Below, in pieces: positions 38,722 through 48,208 of a stretch of 64,000 nucleotides of DNA. A program made the translations under genes and the position numbers. Every line of letters begins with the position of its first letter. The stretch's first letter is position 1. Source of the DNA: Acidimicrobiales bacterium (GTDB lineage Bacteria; Actinomycetota; Acidimicrobiia; Acidimicrobiales; SKKL01); NCBI GenBank assembly GCA_034521975.1, contig JAXHLR010000007.1, forward strand, positions 17,557-81,556, written 5' to 3'. The notes under the pieces are model-generated. The model saw nothing but the letters and a program-made list of their open reading frames with translations. It made no database searches and was not told the origin of the DNA.

Positions 38722-39245
38722 CGGCCCGCCTCGCTGGCAGGACCGCCGGCACGGCGACGGGCACGGGCATGCACCCAGGGACGGAGCACGGTTGAAGACA
38801 CCGGCATCGAGAACCTTTCCACGTCGGTCACCACCCACCCGCAGCGTCGGATCGCTGCGGGGACGTCCCGCCCGATGTGCCACCCGGTGCGGGCCCGCGC
38901 CGCGGTGGCCGCGAGCCGTTGCGCCCTGGCGGTCGCGCCCGGGCCCCGGGTGGGTTCGATGACGTGCATCCAACCGCCGGGGGCGAGGCGCGCCGCCAGA
39001 CCGGAGATCGCGGCGTCGAGGTCGTCGGCCGCGCCCAGCCATCCGACCGTGACCACGTGATCGACGGTGTCGGGCACGTCGTCGGGCATCACCGCAGGCG
39101 GGCCGGTGAGCACGAGCACGCGCCCGTCGTGGAGCGAGTCGACCAGGGCCCGGCGCCGGCGTTGGAGCACCGGGACGACCGGCGCGGTGTACCACGGGTC
39201 GATCACGGATCGGAGGGTGCTCGACGGGGCGGTCACGAGCCTCAC
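38718..39245 (-). CDS. Methyltransferase-like protein with weak SAM motif
   Basis: A 175-residue protein reminiscent of class I methyltransferases: a helical start (SVIDPWYTAPVVPVLQRRRR), a strand where motif I would be (RVLVLTGPPAVMPDDVPD), and a later LAPGGWMHVIEPTRG, typical of motif post-I/II in SAM enzymes. The GxGxG turn is missing, so SAM binding is doubtful. The end is Arg-rich. Coupled by a four-base overlap to the S51-like gene. Divergent from the 3-hydroxyacyl-CoA dehydrogenase gene. Confidence 0.6.
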   Translation of the reverse strand: MRLVTAPSSTLRSVIDPWYTAPVVPVLQRRRRALVDSLHDGRVLVLTGPPAVMPDDVPDTVDHVVTVGWLGAADDLDAAISGLAARLAPGGWMHVIEPTRGPGATARAQRLAATAARARTGWHIGRDVPAAIRRCGWVVTDVERFSMPVSSTVLRPWVHARARRRAGGPASEAGR

Positions 39246-39330
39246 GCTAGATCACGGCCACGGCATCGGAGAGCCCCGGCGATCGGTCGGGTTGGTACTG
39301 GTCGGTAGCAAATCGGTAGCCTGACCTCGC

Positions 39331-40179
39331 ATGGGGAAGCGCACAGTAGGCATCGTCGGTTCAGGGATCATGGGTTCGGGCATCGCCGAGGTGGCCGCCA
39401 AGGCGGGCCACACGGTCATCCTCCGATCTCGCAAGCAGGAGACGGCCGACGCCACGGTCGCCGGACTGGAGCGATCGCTGGCCAAACAGGTCGAACGCGG
39501 TCGGCTCGAGGAGGCGGCCCGTGACGAGGCGCTGGCGCTGGTGAGCGCCACCTCCGACCTCGGCGACCTGGCCGACTGCGACGTGGTGGTCGAGTCGGTC
39601 GTCGAGGACCTCGAGACCAAGAAGGCCCTGTTCGCCGAGCTCGACGGCATCGTCAAGGCCGACGGCATCCTCGCCACCAACACCTCCACGCTTCCGGTCG
39701 TGGACATGGCCATGCAGACCAGCAGGCCCGACAAGGTCGTCGGCATCCACTTCTTCAACCCGGCTCCGATGATGAGCCTGGTCGAGGTGGTCGAGCCGCT
39801 CACCGCCTCGGAGGCCACCGTCGAGGTCGCGGTCGAGTTCGCCACGTCGTGTGGCAAGGACCCGGTGCGGGTCAAGGACCGGGCCGGGTTCATCGTCAAC
39901 GCCCTGCTGTTCCCGTACCTGAACAACGCGGTGCGCATGCTCGAGCACGGCACCGCCAACCGCGACGACATCGACACCGCCATGAAGGGCGGCGCCAACT
40001 TCCCGATGGGCCCGTTCGCGCTGCTCGACCTGGTCGGGCTCGACACCTCGCTGTCGATCCTCGACGCCCTCTACGACGAGTTCCGCGACCCGAACTACGC
40101 CGCCCAGCCGATGCTGCGCCGCATGGTGGCCGCCGGCAAGCTGGGGCGGAAGTCCAAGTCGGGGTTCTACGACTACTGA
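39331..40179 (+). CDS. 3-hydroxyacyl-CoA (3-hydroxybutyryl-CoA) dehydrogenase
   Basis: A 282-residue NAD(P)-dependent dehydrogenase of the short, single-function type. Seen: Rossmann motif GSGIMGSGIAEVAA, catalytic Ser in NTSTLPV, catalytic His in IHFFNPAPMMSLVEVV and the C-terminal domain (KDRAGFIVNALLFPYLNNAV). It interconverts acetoacetyl-CoA and 3-hydroxybutyryl-CoA or longer homologues. The nearby mutase and, farther on, a thiolase fit an acyl-CoA network. ATG 39331. Confidence 0.92.
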   Translation: MGKRTVGIVGSGIMGSGIAEVAAKAGHTVILRSRKQETADATVAGLERSLAKQVERGRLEEAARDEALALVSATSDLGDLADCDVVVESVVEDLETKKALFAELDGIVKADGILATNTSTLPVVDMAMQTSRPDKVVGIHFFNPAPMMSLVEVVEPLTASEATVEVAVEFATSCGKDPVRVKDRAGFIVNALLFPYLNNAVRMLEHGTANRDDIDTAMKGGANFPMGPFALLDLVGLDTSLSILDALYDEFRDPNYAAQPMLRRMVAAGKLGRKSKSGFYDY

Positions 40180-40180
40180 C

Positions 40181-40855
40181 TTGCCGACGGAACCGCCCCC
40201 CACGGTCTGGGGGTTCCCGCCCGTCGAGGGTGCCGACTCCGACGGACTGGTCGGGGTCGGAGCCGATCTCGAACCCGGCACCCTGCTCGCCGCCTATCGC
40301 CAGGGGTTGTTCCCGATGCCGTTGGGGCGCGACGGGCCGATCGGCTGGTGGTCACCGGACCCGAGGGGCGTGCTGCCCCTCGACGGCCTGCGGGTGAGCC
40401 AGTCGTTGCGCCGGTCGTGTCGTCGCTTCGAGGTGCGGGTCGACACCGCGTTCGACTCGGTGGTCGCCGCCTGCGCCTCTCCGGACCGTCCCCACGGCTG
40501 GATCACCCCCGAGATCGAGCTGGCCTATCTGCGACTCCACGACCTGGGCTGGGCCCACAGCGTGGAGACCTGGTCCCGCGACGACGAGCTGGTGGGGGGC
40601 CTCTACGGGGTGGCGGTGGGCGGGCTGTTCGCCGGCGAGTCGATGTTCCACCGGGCCCGTGACGCCTCCAAGGTCGCGCTGGTCCACCTGGTCGAGTCCC
40701 TGGACGCCGACGACCACCGCCGGGGCCGGCTGCTGGACGTGCAGTGGTCGACCCCGCACCTGGCCAGCCTCGGGGTGATCGAGATGCCACGCGCCCAGTA
40801 CCTGGAGCGCCTCGCGACCGCCGTCGAGCTCCCCCTGCCCACCCTCTTCACGTGA
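40181..40855 (+). CDS. aat: Leucyl/phenylalanyl-tRNA-protein transferase
   Basis: A 224-residue transferase that attaches Leu or Phe to proteins with N-terminal Arg or Lys, marking them for ClpS-ClpAP degradation. Recognised by GLVGVGADLEPGTLLAAYRQ, GWWSPDPRGVLPL, and GGLYGVAVGGLFAGESMF then RARDASKVALVHL. The start is TTG 40181, one base after the TGA of the preceding gene, implying coupling. Actinobacteria do not always carry Aat. Confidence 0.92.
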   Translation: MPTEPPPTVWGFPPVEGADSDGLVGVGADLEPGTLLAAYRQGLFPMPLGRDGPIGWWSPDPRGVLPLDGLRVSQSLRRSCRRFEVRVDTAFDSVVAACASPDRPHGWITPEIELAYLRLHDLGWAHSVETWSRDDELVGGLYGVAVGGLFAGESMFHRARDASKVALVHLVESLDADDHRRGRLLDVQWSTPHLASLGVIEMPRAQYLERLATAVELPLPTLFT

Positions 40856-40887
40856 CAGGACCCCGCGACAGAACGGACAATGGTGAC

Positions 40888-42837
<1,950 letters not shown>

Positions 42838-42881
42838 CCCGGGACTCTTGATCTTGGCGCTGCCGCGCCGATGGAGTGGCA

Positions 42882-43646
42882 GTGATCGATCGTCGTGCGC
42901 TCGTTGCCCTTCTCGGCGCCGCTCTGGGTGTCACCGGTGCGGTGGTCGCCGTGTGGTGGACCCCTGTGGCTGCCCTCGCCGCCGCGCTCGGGGCACTGCT
43001 GGCGGCTGGTGTGGCCCTGTCAGCCCCTGCGACCCGGGCGACGGCCCCCGCTGAGCAGGCCGCGCCGGCCACTGCCCCCTCGGCCGCTAGCCCCTCGACC
43101 ACGGCATCGGTGACCGCCGATGACGAGCACCCCGCACCCGGGCTGAACCAACCCGTCACCACCAACGGCTCGCCCTCCTCGCCCCTGCTGATCGACCCCG
43201 AGACCGGCCTGTTCAGCGAGGACTACTTCGACGTGGCCATCGAGGCCCGGATCGCTGCCGCCCGGCGGCACCTGCGTCCGGTCGGGGTGGTGGTGCTCGA
43301 GGTGGTCGAAGGTCTGCGCACCGGACAGGTCGAACAGGCCGATCCCAAGCGGGTGGCCGAGGCGATCCAGGAGACGTTGCGGGAGGCCGACACCTCCTGT
43401 CGGCGCGGCGACGGCCGGTTCGCCCTCCTGCTCGAGGACACACCCGAGAACGGGGCCATCTGGACCGTCGAGCGGATCCGCCGCTTCCTGGCCGAGCGCG
43501 ATCCCAGCCTGACCATGCGGGCAGGGGTGGCCTGCTACCCGGCCCACGGGTTCACCAGCGAGAGCCTGATCGCCCTCGCCGGCACCGCTCTCGACGCCGC
43601 TCGCGAGTGGCACCAGGACCGCATCGAGGTCGCCATCGGCGAGTAG
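42882..43646 (+). CDS. Membrane protein with degenerate GGDEF domain
   Basis: About 254 residues. Two hydrophobic segments at the N-terminus (LVALLGAALGVTGAVVAVWW; VAALAAALGALLAAGVAL), an Ala/Pro/Ser-rich linker, then a diguanylate-cyclase-like fold (DPETGLFSEDYFDVAIEARI, AAARRHLRPVGVVVLEV). The signature loop reads RGDGRF instead of GGDEF, so it cannot be a normal cyclase; a receptor or scaffold role is possible. GTG 42882 is preceded by GGAG; GTG 42876 is the alternative. Confidence 0.7.
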   Translation: MIDRRALVALLGAALGVTGAVVAVWWTPVAALAAALGALLAAGVALSAPATRATAPAEQAAPATAPSAASPSTTASVTADDEHPAPGLNQPVTTNGSPSSPLLIDPETGLFSEDYFDVAIEARIAAARRHLRPVGVVVLEVVEGLRTGQVEQADPKRVAEAIQETLREADTSCRRGDGRFALLLEDTPENGAIWTVERIRRFLAERDPSLTMRAGVACYPAHGFTSESLIALAGTALDAAREWHQDRIEVAIGE

Positions 43647-43653
43647 TGCTCGT

Positions 43654-44364
43654 TCAGGACTGCCAGAGCGAGGTGAGCCGTTCGGCTTCGACGTCGGCGA
43701 TGCCGAGCCCCGGCAGGTCGCCCTTCATGCACGACACGACCACCACCTGGTCGTGGCCGGAGGCGAGGTCGGCGTTCAACGGGCTCCGCATGCCGCCGTC
43801 GATGTAGCGGGCGTCGCCGATCGTGATCGGCGGGAAGATGCCGGGGACGCAACAGCTCGATGCGACCGCGAGCTGCAGGTCGACACCGGACGCCTGATCC
43901 CACACGACGAATGCTCCGGTCGTGGCGTCCACGGCGGTGCACGAGAACGATGCGGGCCACCCGGCGTCGGCGAACGCCGAGAACAGCTCGATGAAGCGCT
44001 CCTCGGGCCCGACGCCTTGTTCGAGCGCGAACTGACCGAGCTTGGCCCTGGCCTCCTCGGGGGGACCGTCCCATTCGGCGACGAGCGCCATCGTCTCCGT
44101 CAGCTCGGCGAGTCGGTCCTCCATCGTCGCGCCGGGCGAGTCGCCTCCGCCCGATCGGAGCCCCGGCTCGTCCCGCCGTTGGACCGCCTCGTGCAGGTCG
44201 TGGCCGAGGGCCAGCTGGGCCCCGACGTTGGACCCGGCCGAGGTGCCGATGACTGCATCGGCCTCCTCGAGCTCGACGCCGTGGCCGGCCAGACCCACCA
44301 CCAGTCCGGCTTCCCATGCGATCCCGACCGGACCGCCGCCTCCCAGAACGAGTGCGCGCGACAT
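43654..44364 (-). CDS. Patatin-like phospholipase
   Basis: A 236-residue patatin-family acyl hydrolase. All three signatures are present: oxyanion GGGGPVG at the N-terminus, the nucleophile elbow GTSAGS and the DGG motif in RYIDGGMRSPL giving the Ser-Asp dyad. It probably hydrolyses lipid esters or lysophospholipids; no signal peptide, so cytosolic or peripheral to the membrane. Convergent with the degenerate GGDEF gene. Confidence 0.9.
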   Translation of the reverse strand: MSRALVLGGGGPVGIAWEAGLVVGLAGHGVELEEADAVIGTSAGSNVGAQLALGHDLHEAVQRRDEPGLRSGGGDSPGATMEDRLAELTETMALVAEWDGPPEEARAKLGQFALEQGVGPEERFIELFSAFADAGWPASFSCTAVDATTGAFVVWDQASGVDLQLAVASSCCVPGIFPPITIGDARYIDGGMRSPLNADLASGHDQVVVVSCMKGDLPGLGIADVEAERLTSLWQS

Positions 44365-44427
44365 GCCCGCAGACTACCGGTGGGCCAACGGCCGCCATCG
44401 ACCCGCAGCCCCGCCACCGTGGGCGTC

Positions 44428-44463
44428 CCTCGGCTCCTGGGACCCGTGATCCTCGGCTCCTGG
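44428..44463. repeat. 13-bp direct repeat next to a long hairpin
   Basis: CCTCGGCTCCTGG occurs at 44428-44440 and 44451-44463, separated by ten bases, in the intergenic stretch upstream of the patatin gene. The second copy abuts the long hairpin at 44464. Together they make the densest repeat structure in the window and may be part of one element. Confidence 0.75.
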
Positions 44464-44510
44464 AAATCGCGCGGATCTGTCGCGCTGGCCGCGACGGATC
44501 CGCGCAATTT
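44464..44510. terminator. Long near-perfect hairpin (21-bp stem, 5-base loop)
   Basis: Bases 44464-44484 pair with 44490-44510 around the loop CTGGC, with one mismatch and one position that is G-U in RNA. The arms start AAATCGCGCGGATC and end GATCCGCGCAATTT, so both transcripts would have a strong stem with A/T edges. It lies in the 245-base gap between the patatin start and the end of the aldo-keto reductase gene, where the minus-strand reductase would be transcribed away from it. A bidirectional terminator or a REP-like palindromic element are both possible. Confidence 0.55.
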
Positions 44511-44563
44511 CGGTTGGCGGCCGCGTGGAGGAGTCGAGGCGTGGGATGGTCGGGCTACCCGGC

Positions 44564-44614
44564 CGGTCGGTGGGGCTGCTCGGTCGGTGGGGCTGCTCGG
44601 TCGGTGGGGCTAGT
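44564..44614. repeat. 17-bp tandem repeat, three copies, over the aldo-keto reductase stop
   Basis: The unit CGGTCGGTGGGGCTGCT starts at 44564 and 44581 and, with two changes, at 44598. The last copy contains the stop codon of the minus-strand aldo-keto reductase gene (44610-44612). The first two copies are therefore extra copies of the gene end placed downstream of it. Confidence 0.85.
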
Positions 44615-45383
44615 CGGTCGCTCGCACCTCGGAGATGCGGGACATCTCGTCGTCGCTGAGCTCGAAGTCGAACACGTCGAAGTTCTGGGCCCGCCGGTCG
44701 GGGTTCGACGAGCGCGGGATGGGCGACACCTTGTCCTGTTGCAACAGCCAGCGCAGCGCCACCTGGTAGGGCGACTTGCCGTGGGCCGCTCCGATCTCGG
44801 CCAGAACCGGGTCGTGGATCCCCTGGCCACGCAGCGGCGAGTAGGCGGTGATCATCACGTCGCGCTCGGCGGCGATGCCGAGCAGGGTGTTCTGGGTGCG
44901 ACCCGGCTGGTAGGGCACCTGGTCGGCGAGGATGGGGGCCAGTTCCATCGCCTCGAGCAGCAGTGGCCCCCGGAAGTTGCTGACCCCCAGGTGACGGACC
45001 TTGCCCGCGTCCTTGGCGGCGGTCATCGCCTCCAGGGTCTCGCCGAGGGGCACCTCGTCGGTGGGCCAGTGGATGAGCAACAGGTCGACGTGGTCGGTGC
45101 CGAGCCGGCGGAGGCTGGCGTCGACGGCCGGTCCGACCTTGTCGCCGGCGAGCGTCTCGCCCACGATCTTGGTGGTGAGGAAGATCTCGTCGCGGGGCAC
45201 CCCGCTGGCCGCGATCCCCTCGCCCACCTCGCGCTCGTTGCCGTAGGCCTGCGCGGTGTCGATCTGGCGGTAGCCGAGCTCGAGCGCGTGACGCACACCC
45301 TCGCGTGCCTCGTCGCCACTCAACTGCCAGGTGCCGAACCCCAACGCCGGAATCTGTTCGCCTTGCACCTCGATGTCGTTCAC
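44610..45383 (-). CDS. Aldo/keto reductase
   Basis: A 257-residue NADPH-dependent TIM-barrel oxidoreductase. Catalytic tetrad is visible: Asp and Tyr in RQIDTAQAYGNE, Lys in FLTTKIVG, His in LLLIHWPTDE. The cofactor motif near IPRSSNPDRR is typical of AKR5-like enzymes such as 2,5-diketo-gluconate reductase. Substrate unknown; small aldehydes or ketones likely. Start GTG 45383 at MNDIEVQG; divergent from the cupredoxin gene. Confidence 0.9.
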   Translation of the reverse strand: MNDIEVQGEQIPALGFGTWQLSGDEAREGVRHALELGYRQIDTAQAYGNEREVGEGIAASGVPRDEIFLTTKIVGETLAGDKVGPAVDASLRRLGTDHVDLLLIHWPTDEVPLGETLEAMTAAKDAGKVRHLGVSNFRGPLLLEAMELAPILADQVPYQPGRTQNTLLGIAAERDVMITAYSPLRGQGIHDPVLAEIGAAHGKSPYQVALRWLLQQDKVSPIPRSSNPDRRAQNFDVFDFELSDDEMSRISEVRATD

Positions 45384-45500
45384 ATGAGGACCATAGAACC
45401 TCGCCGCCCGATGAGCGCGACGATCGGTTCCAGCGCGATGAACCGGTGGGGGCACCGGCTCCGTAGTAGGGGACGAACCGCGATGAGGAGGAACCGCTCG

Positions 45501-45908
45501 ATGTCCACCCGTCTGTTCGCCATCGCCGTCGTGCTGGTGCTGGCGCTCACCGCCTGCGGAAACGATGACGACGAGACCGAGCCCGCGGCGACCGACCCTC
45601 CGGCCGGTGCCGAGGAGAACGGGCCCGACGAGGCCGAGTCCACACCGTCGGAGGGGGGTGCGGAGGTGGACGCCACCGGCGGCTTCCAGTTCGAGCCTGC
45701 CACCGTCGAGATCGAGGCGGGCGAGAGCGTCACCTGGACCAACAGCGGCGGTGTGCGCCACACCGTGACCTCCACGAGCGACTCGATGGACTTCGACGAG
45801 CCGCTCGGTAGCGACGACTCGGTCACGGTCACCTTCGACGAGCCCGGCACCTATGACTACGAGTGCACCATCCATCCGGGCATGACCGGCACCGTCGTGG
45901 TCTCCTAG
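45501..45908 (+). CDS. Cupredoxin (plastocyanin-like) lipoprotein
   Basis: A 135-residue exported blue-copper-type protein. Lipobox LVLALTACGN, acidic linker, then a cupredoxin domain with the type-1 copper ligands: His in GVRHTVTS and the Cys-His-Met set in YECTIHPGMTG. ATG 45501 is preceded by GAGGAGG at nine bases. It ends four bases before the ECF sigma gene, so it heads an operon with a sigma/anti-sigma pair. Electron transfer or copper handling outside the membrane is expected. Confidence 0.85.
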   Translation: MSTRLFAIAVVLVLALTACGNDDDETEPAATDPPAGAEENGPDEAESTPSEGGAEVDATGGFQFEPATVEIEAGESVTWTNSGGVRHTVTSTSDSMDFDEPLGSDDSVTVTFDEPGTYDYECTIHPGMTGTVVVS

Positions 45909-45912
45909 TCGG

Positions 45913-46425
45913 GTGGACGACGCCGGGTTCGACGAAGCGGTGCGCACGCTGCACGACGAGCACGCGCCCGCGCTGCTCGCCTGGGCCCGTCGACGCACCC
46001 GCGATCCTCGTGAGGCCGAGGAGATCGTGCAGGAGACCCTGGTGCGGGCCTGGCGCAAGCACGATCAGTACGACCCCGATCGGGGCTCGGAGCGAGCGTG
46101 GCTGTTCGGCATCGCCCGCAACGTGGCCACCGACCTGCACCGCCGCAACGCCCGGCACCTCAGCGCCGTCCCCGCCGACAAGATCGACCTCACCGCCGAC
46201 AGCCCCGACATGGACCGCGTGGTGGAGGCGTCGCTGGTCCACGACGCGCTCAACGCCTTGTCGGTGGACCACCGGGCCGTGCTGATCGAGATCTACTACC
46301 GCGGCCACTCGGTCCACGAAGCCGCGACCAGGCTCGGCATCCCCGACGGCACCGTGAAGTCGCGGACCTACCACGCGCTGCGGTCGTTGCGGACCGAGCT
46401 GGAGAGCAGGGAGGTGCTGGGATGA
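45913..46425 (+). CDS. ECF-type RNA polymerase sigma factor
   Basis: A 170-residue group 4 sigma factor. Region 2 (EEIVQETLVRAWRKHDQYDP and ERAWLFGIARNVATDLHRR) and region 4 (ALNALSVDHRAVLIEIYYRG, IPDGTVKSRTYHALRSLR) are both complete. The start is GTG 45913. Its last bases overlap the ATG of the anti-sigma gene (ATGA). Similar to SigK/SigL-type factors controlled by RskA-like proteins. The target promoters are unknown; the operon itself is a usual autoregulated target. Confidence 0.92.
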   Translation: MDDAGFDEAVRTLHDEHAPALLAWARRRTRDPREAEEIVQETLVRAWRKHDQYDPDRGSERAWLFGIARNVATDLHRRNARHLSAVPADKIDLTADSPDMDRVVEASLVHDALNALSVDHRAVLIEIYYRGHSVHEAATRLGIPDGTVKSRTYHALRSLRTELESREVLG

Positions 46426-47084
46426 GTGACCACGACCGCTACCGGGACCTCACCGCGGCCTATGTCCTCGGAGCGCTCGACCCCGGCGAGCGCACCGAGC
46501 TGCATGAGCACCTCCAGGCCTGCGAGCGCTGCCAGGCCGATGTGATCGACTTCGCTCCCCTTCCCGCTCTGCTCGGCTCGATCGAGGTGGACGACCTGGT
46601 GGAGCCCCCCACGCCCCATCTGGCCGATGCCGTCGTCGCCGAGGCCCGCGGCGAGCTGGAGCGCATCAGGGCCAGCCGTCGCCGATGGCGGACGATCGCC
46701 GCCGCGCTCGCCGGCGCCGCGGTCGTTGCCGTGGCCCTCGGTGTGGCGGCGATGGTGCTCGACCTCGACTCGGGGACCGAGCCCGAGCGTGACCGGATCG
46801 AGCTGGCGTTCGAGGCCGTCGCCGACACCACCGGCGACGTCGTGGTCGACGAGCGCGGCTGGGGAACCTATGTGCACCTGTCGTTCGAGGGGCTCCCCGA
46901 ACGTGACCTCTACCGCCTCTGGGCCGTCGACCAGGCCGGCACCTGGCACGAGGCGGGGTCGTGGCTGCCGACCCCGGACCGCAGCGCCACCCTCGGCGGG
47001 TCGACCCACCTGCGTCCGGCGGAGATCGCGGTGCTGGTCGTCACCTCCGGCGACCGCGACGACGAGCTCGGCCGCGCGTCCTGA
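46422..47084 (+). CDS. Zinc-finger anti-sigma factor, RskA-like
   Basis: A 220-residue transmembrane anti-sigma factor: an N-terminal ZAS domain with HEHLQACERC (H-x3-C-x2-C) to bind the sigma factor, a transmembrane segment (about 88-112, IAAALAGAAVVAVALGVAA) and an exported RskA-type domain (TYVHLSFEGLPERDLYRLW; LTxAEI-like end). It should sequester the sigma factor encoded just upstream and release it after regulated proteolysis. The signal is unknown; the cupredoxin in the same operon hints at an envelope redox or copper signal. Confidence 0.9.
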   Translation: MSDHDRYRDLTAAYVLGALDPGERTELHEHLQACERCQADVIDFAPLPALLGSIEVDDLVEPPTPHLADAVVAEARGELERIRASRRRWRTIAAALAGAAVVAVALGVAAMVLDLDSGTEPERDRIELAFEAVADTTGDVVVDERGWGTYVHLSFEGLPERDLYRLWAVDQAGTWHEAGSWLPTPDRSATLGGSTHLRPAEIAVLVVTSGDRDDELGRAS

Positions 47085-47116
47085 CCGGACGCCGTCGTCG
47101 GGTAGGATCCTCCGCC

Positions 47117-48151
47117 ATGGTTCGGCGCTGGTTGGCCCTCCTGGCGGCGGCGTTGCTCCTGCTCGTCGCCTGCACCGACGACACGAGCGGTGACGACGAC
47201 GCTGACGGCGTCGCGGCCACCACGTCGTCCACCGCCGCGCCGCCGGAGACGACGACCGAGACGACGGCCGACGACGAGTACGACTTCGATCCGGGTTCCG
47301 GCGACCGGTCGAGCACGCATCGGGTGGTCGAGTCGCCCGAACCGGAGGTCACGGTCCTCGACGCGGGTGCGGAGCCTCGCCGCGAGCTCCGTCTCGTGTT
47401 CGTGCCTGGATCCGAGCAGTCGCTGACGATGCAGATGATGATGGCTCAGCAGCTGTTCGTGGACGGCGCGCCGGTCAACCCCGAGGTCGAGCTCACCTAC
47501 ACCTTCGACATCGCATCGAGGGTGGTCGAGGTCGACGACGGCTCGGCCACCGTCGAGATGACCTACACCGACTTCGACCTGGTCGATCAGGGGCCCATGG
47601 GTCCGGCCGAGGTCGCCCAGTTCGAGCGCACCATGGACGGGTTCATGGGTCTGTCGTTCTTCGTCACGACCAACGACCGCGGGGCGACCCTGCGGGTCGA
47701 GATCCCTCGAGACTTTCCCGCCACCGGGGTAGGCGGCGTCGACGACATGCTCCAGGAGTTCGACACCCCCTCGGTCCCTCTTCCGGTCGAGGCGGTGGGT
47801 GTCGGTGCCCGCTGGCAGGTCGAGCACGCGCCGGCCCCACTGAGCGACCTGCCGATGCCGACGGTCACCGAGGTCGAGCTGCTGGAGCTGCACGACGACC
47901 ACGTCGTCATGCGCAACACCGCGGTGACCGCGATCGAGCCGTCGACGATCGACACGCCTCAGGGCAGCGTCGAGTTCCTCGACGGTGAGATCACCAACCG
48001 CGGCACCCTCACCTGGTTCTTCGACTCGGTCAACCCCGCCAGCGACATCGCCGGTGAGGGGGTCATGAGCTTCGTCGAGACGATGGGTAGCCAACAGGTC
48101 GAGGCCGAGCTGCACCAACGCATGCAGGTCACCTCCACGGTCCACGACTGA
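47117..48151 (+). CDS. Lipoprotein with large beta-rich exported domain
   Basis: A 344-residue lipoprotein. Lipobox LLLLVACT, a Thr/Asp-rich linker to about residue 70, then a domain with many beta strands (RRELRLVFVPGSEQSLTM, VELTYTFDIASRVVEVDDG, GTLTWFFDSVNPASDIAGEG). It recalls secreted DUF6263-like proteins, but the family is not certain. It is 32 bases after the anti-sigma gene and may be part of that regulon. Its TGA lies in the first copy of the 23-bp direct repeat that bounds the ATPase cassette. Confidence 0.75.
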   Translation: MVRRWLALLAAALLLLVACTDDTSGDDDADGVAATTSSTAAPPETTTETTADDEYDFDPGSGDRSSTHRVVESPEPEVTVLDAGAEPRRELRLVFVPGSEQSLTMQMMMAQQLFVDGAPVNPEVELTYTFDIASRVVEVDDGSATVEMTYTDFDLVDQGPMGPAEVAQFERTMDGFMGLSFFVTTNDRGATLRVEIPRDFPATGVGGVDDMLQEFDTPSVPLPVEAVGVGARWQVEHAPAPLSDLPMPTVTEVELLELHDDHVVMRNTAVTAIEPSTIDTPQGSVEFLDGEITNRGTLTWFFDSVNPASDIAGEGVMSFVETMGSQQVEAELHQRMQVTSTVHD

Positions 48152-48208
48152 CCGACCGAGCGCCGCGTCGGTGCACGGTCCCAGCCATCGCCGCGACAGG
48201 AGAAGGGA

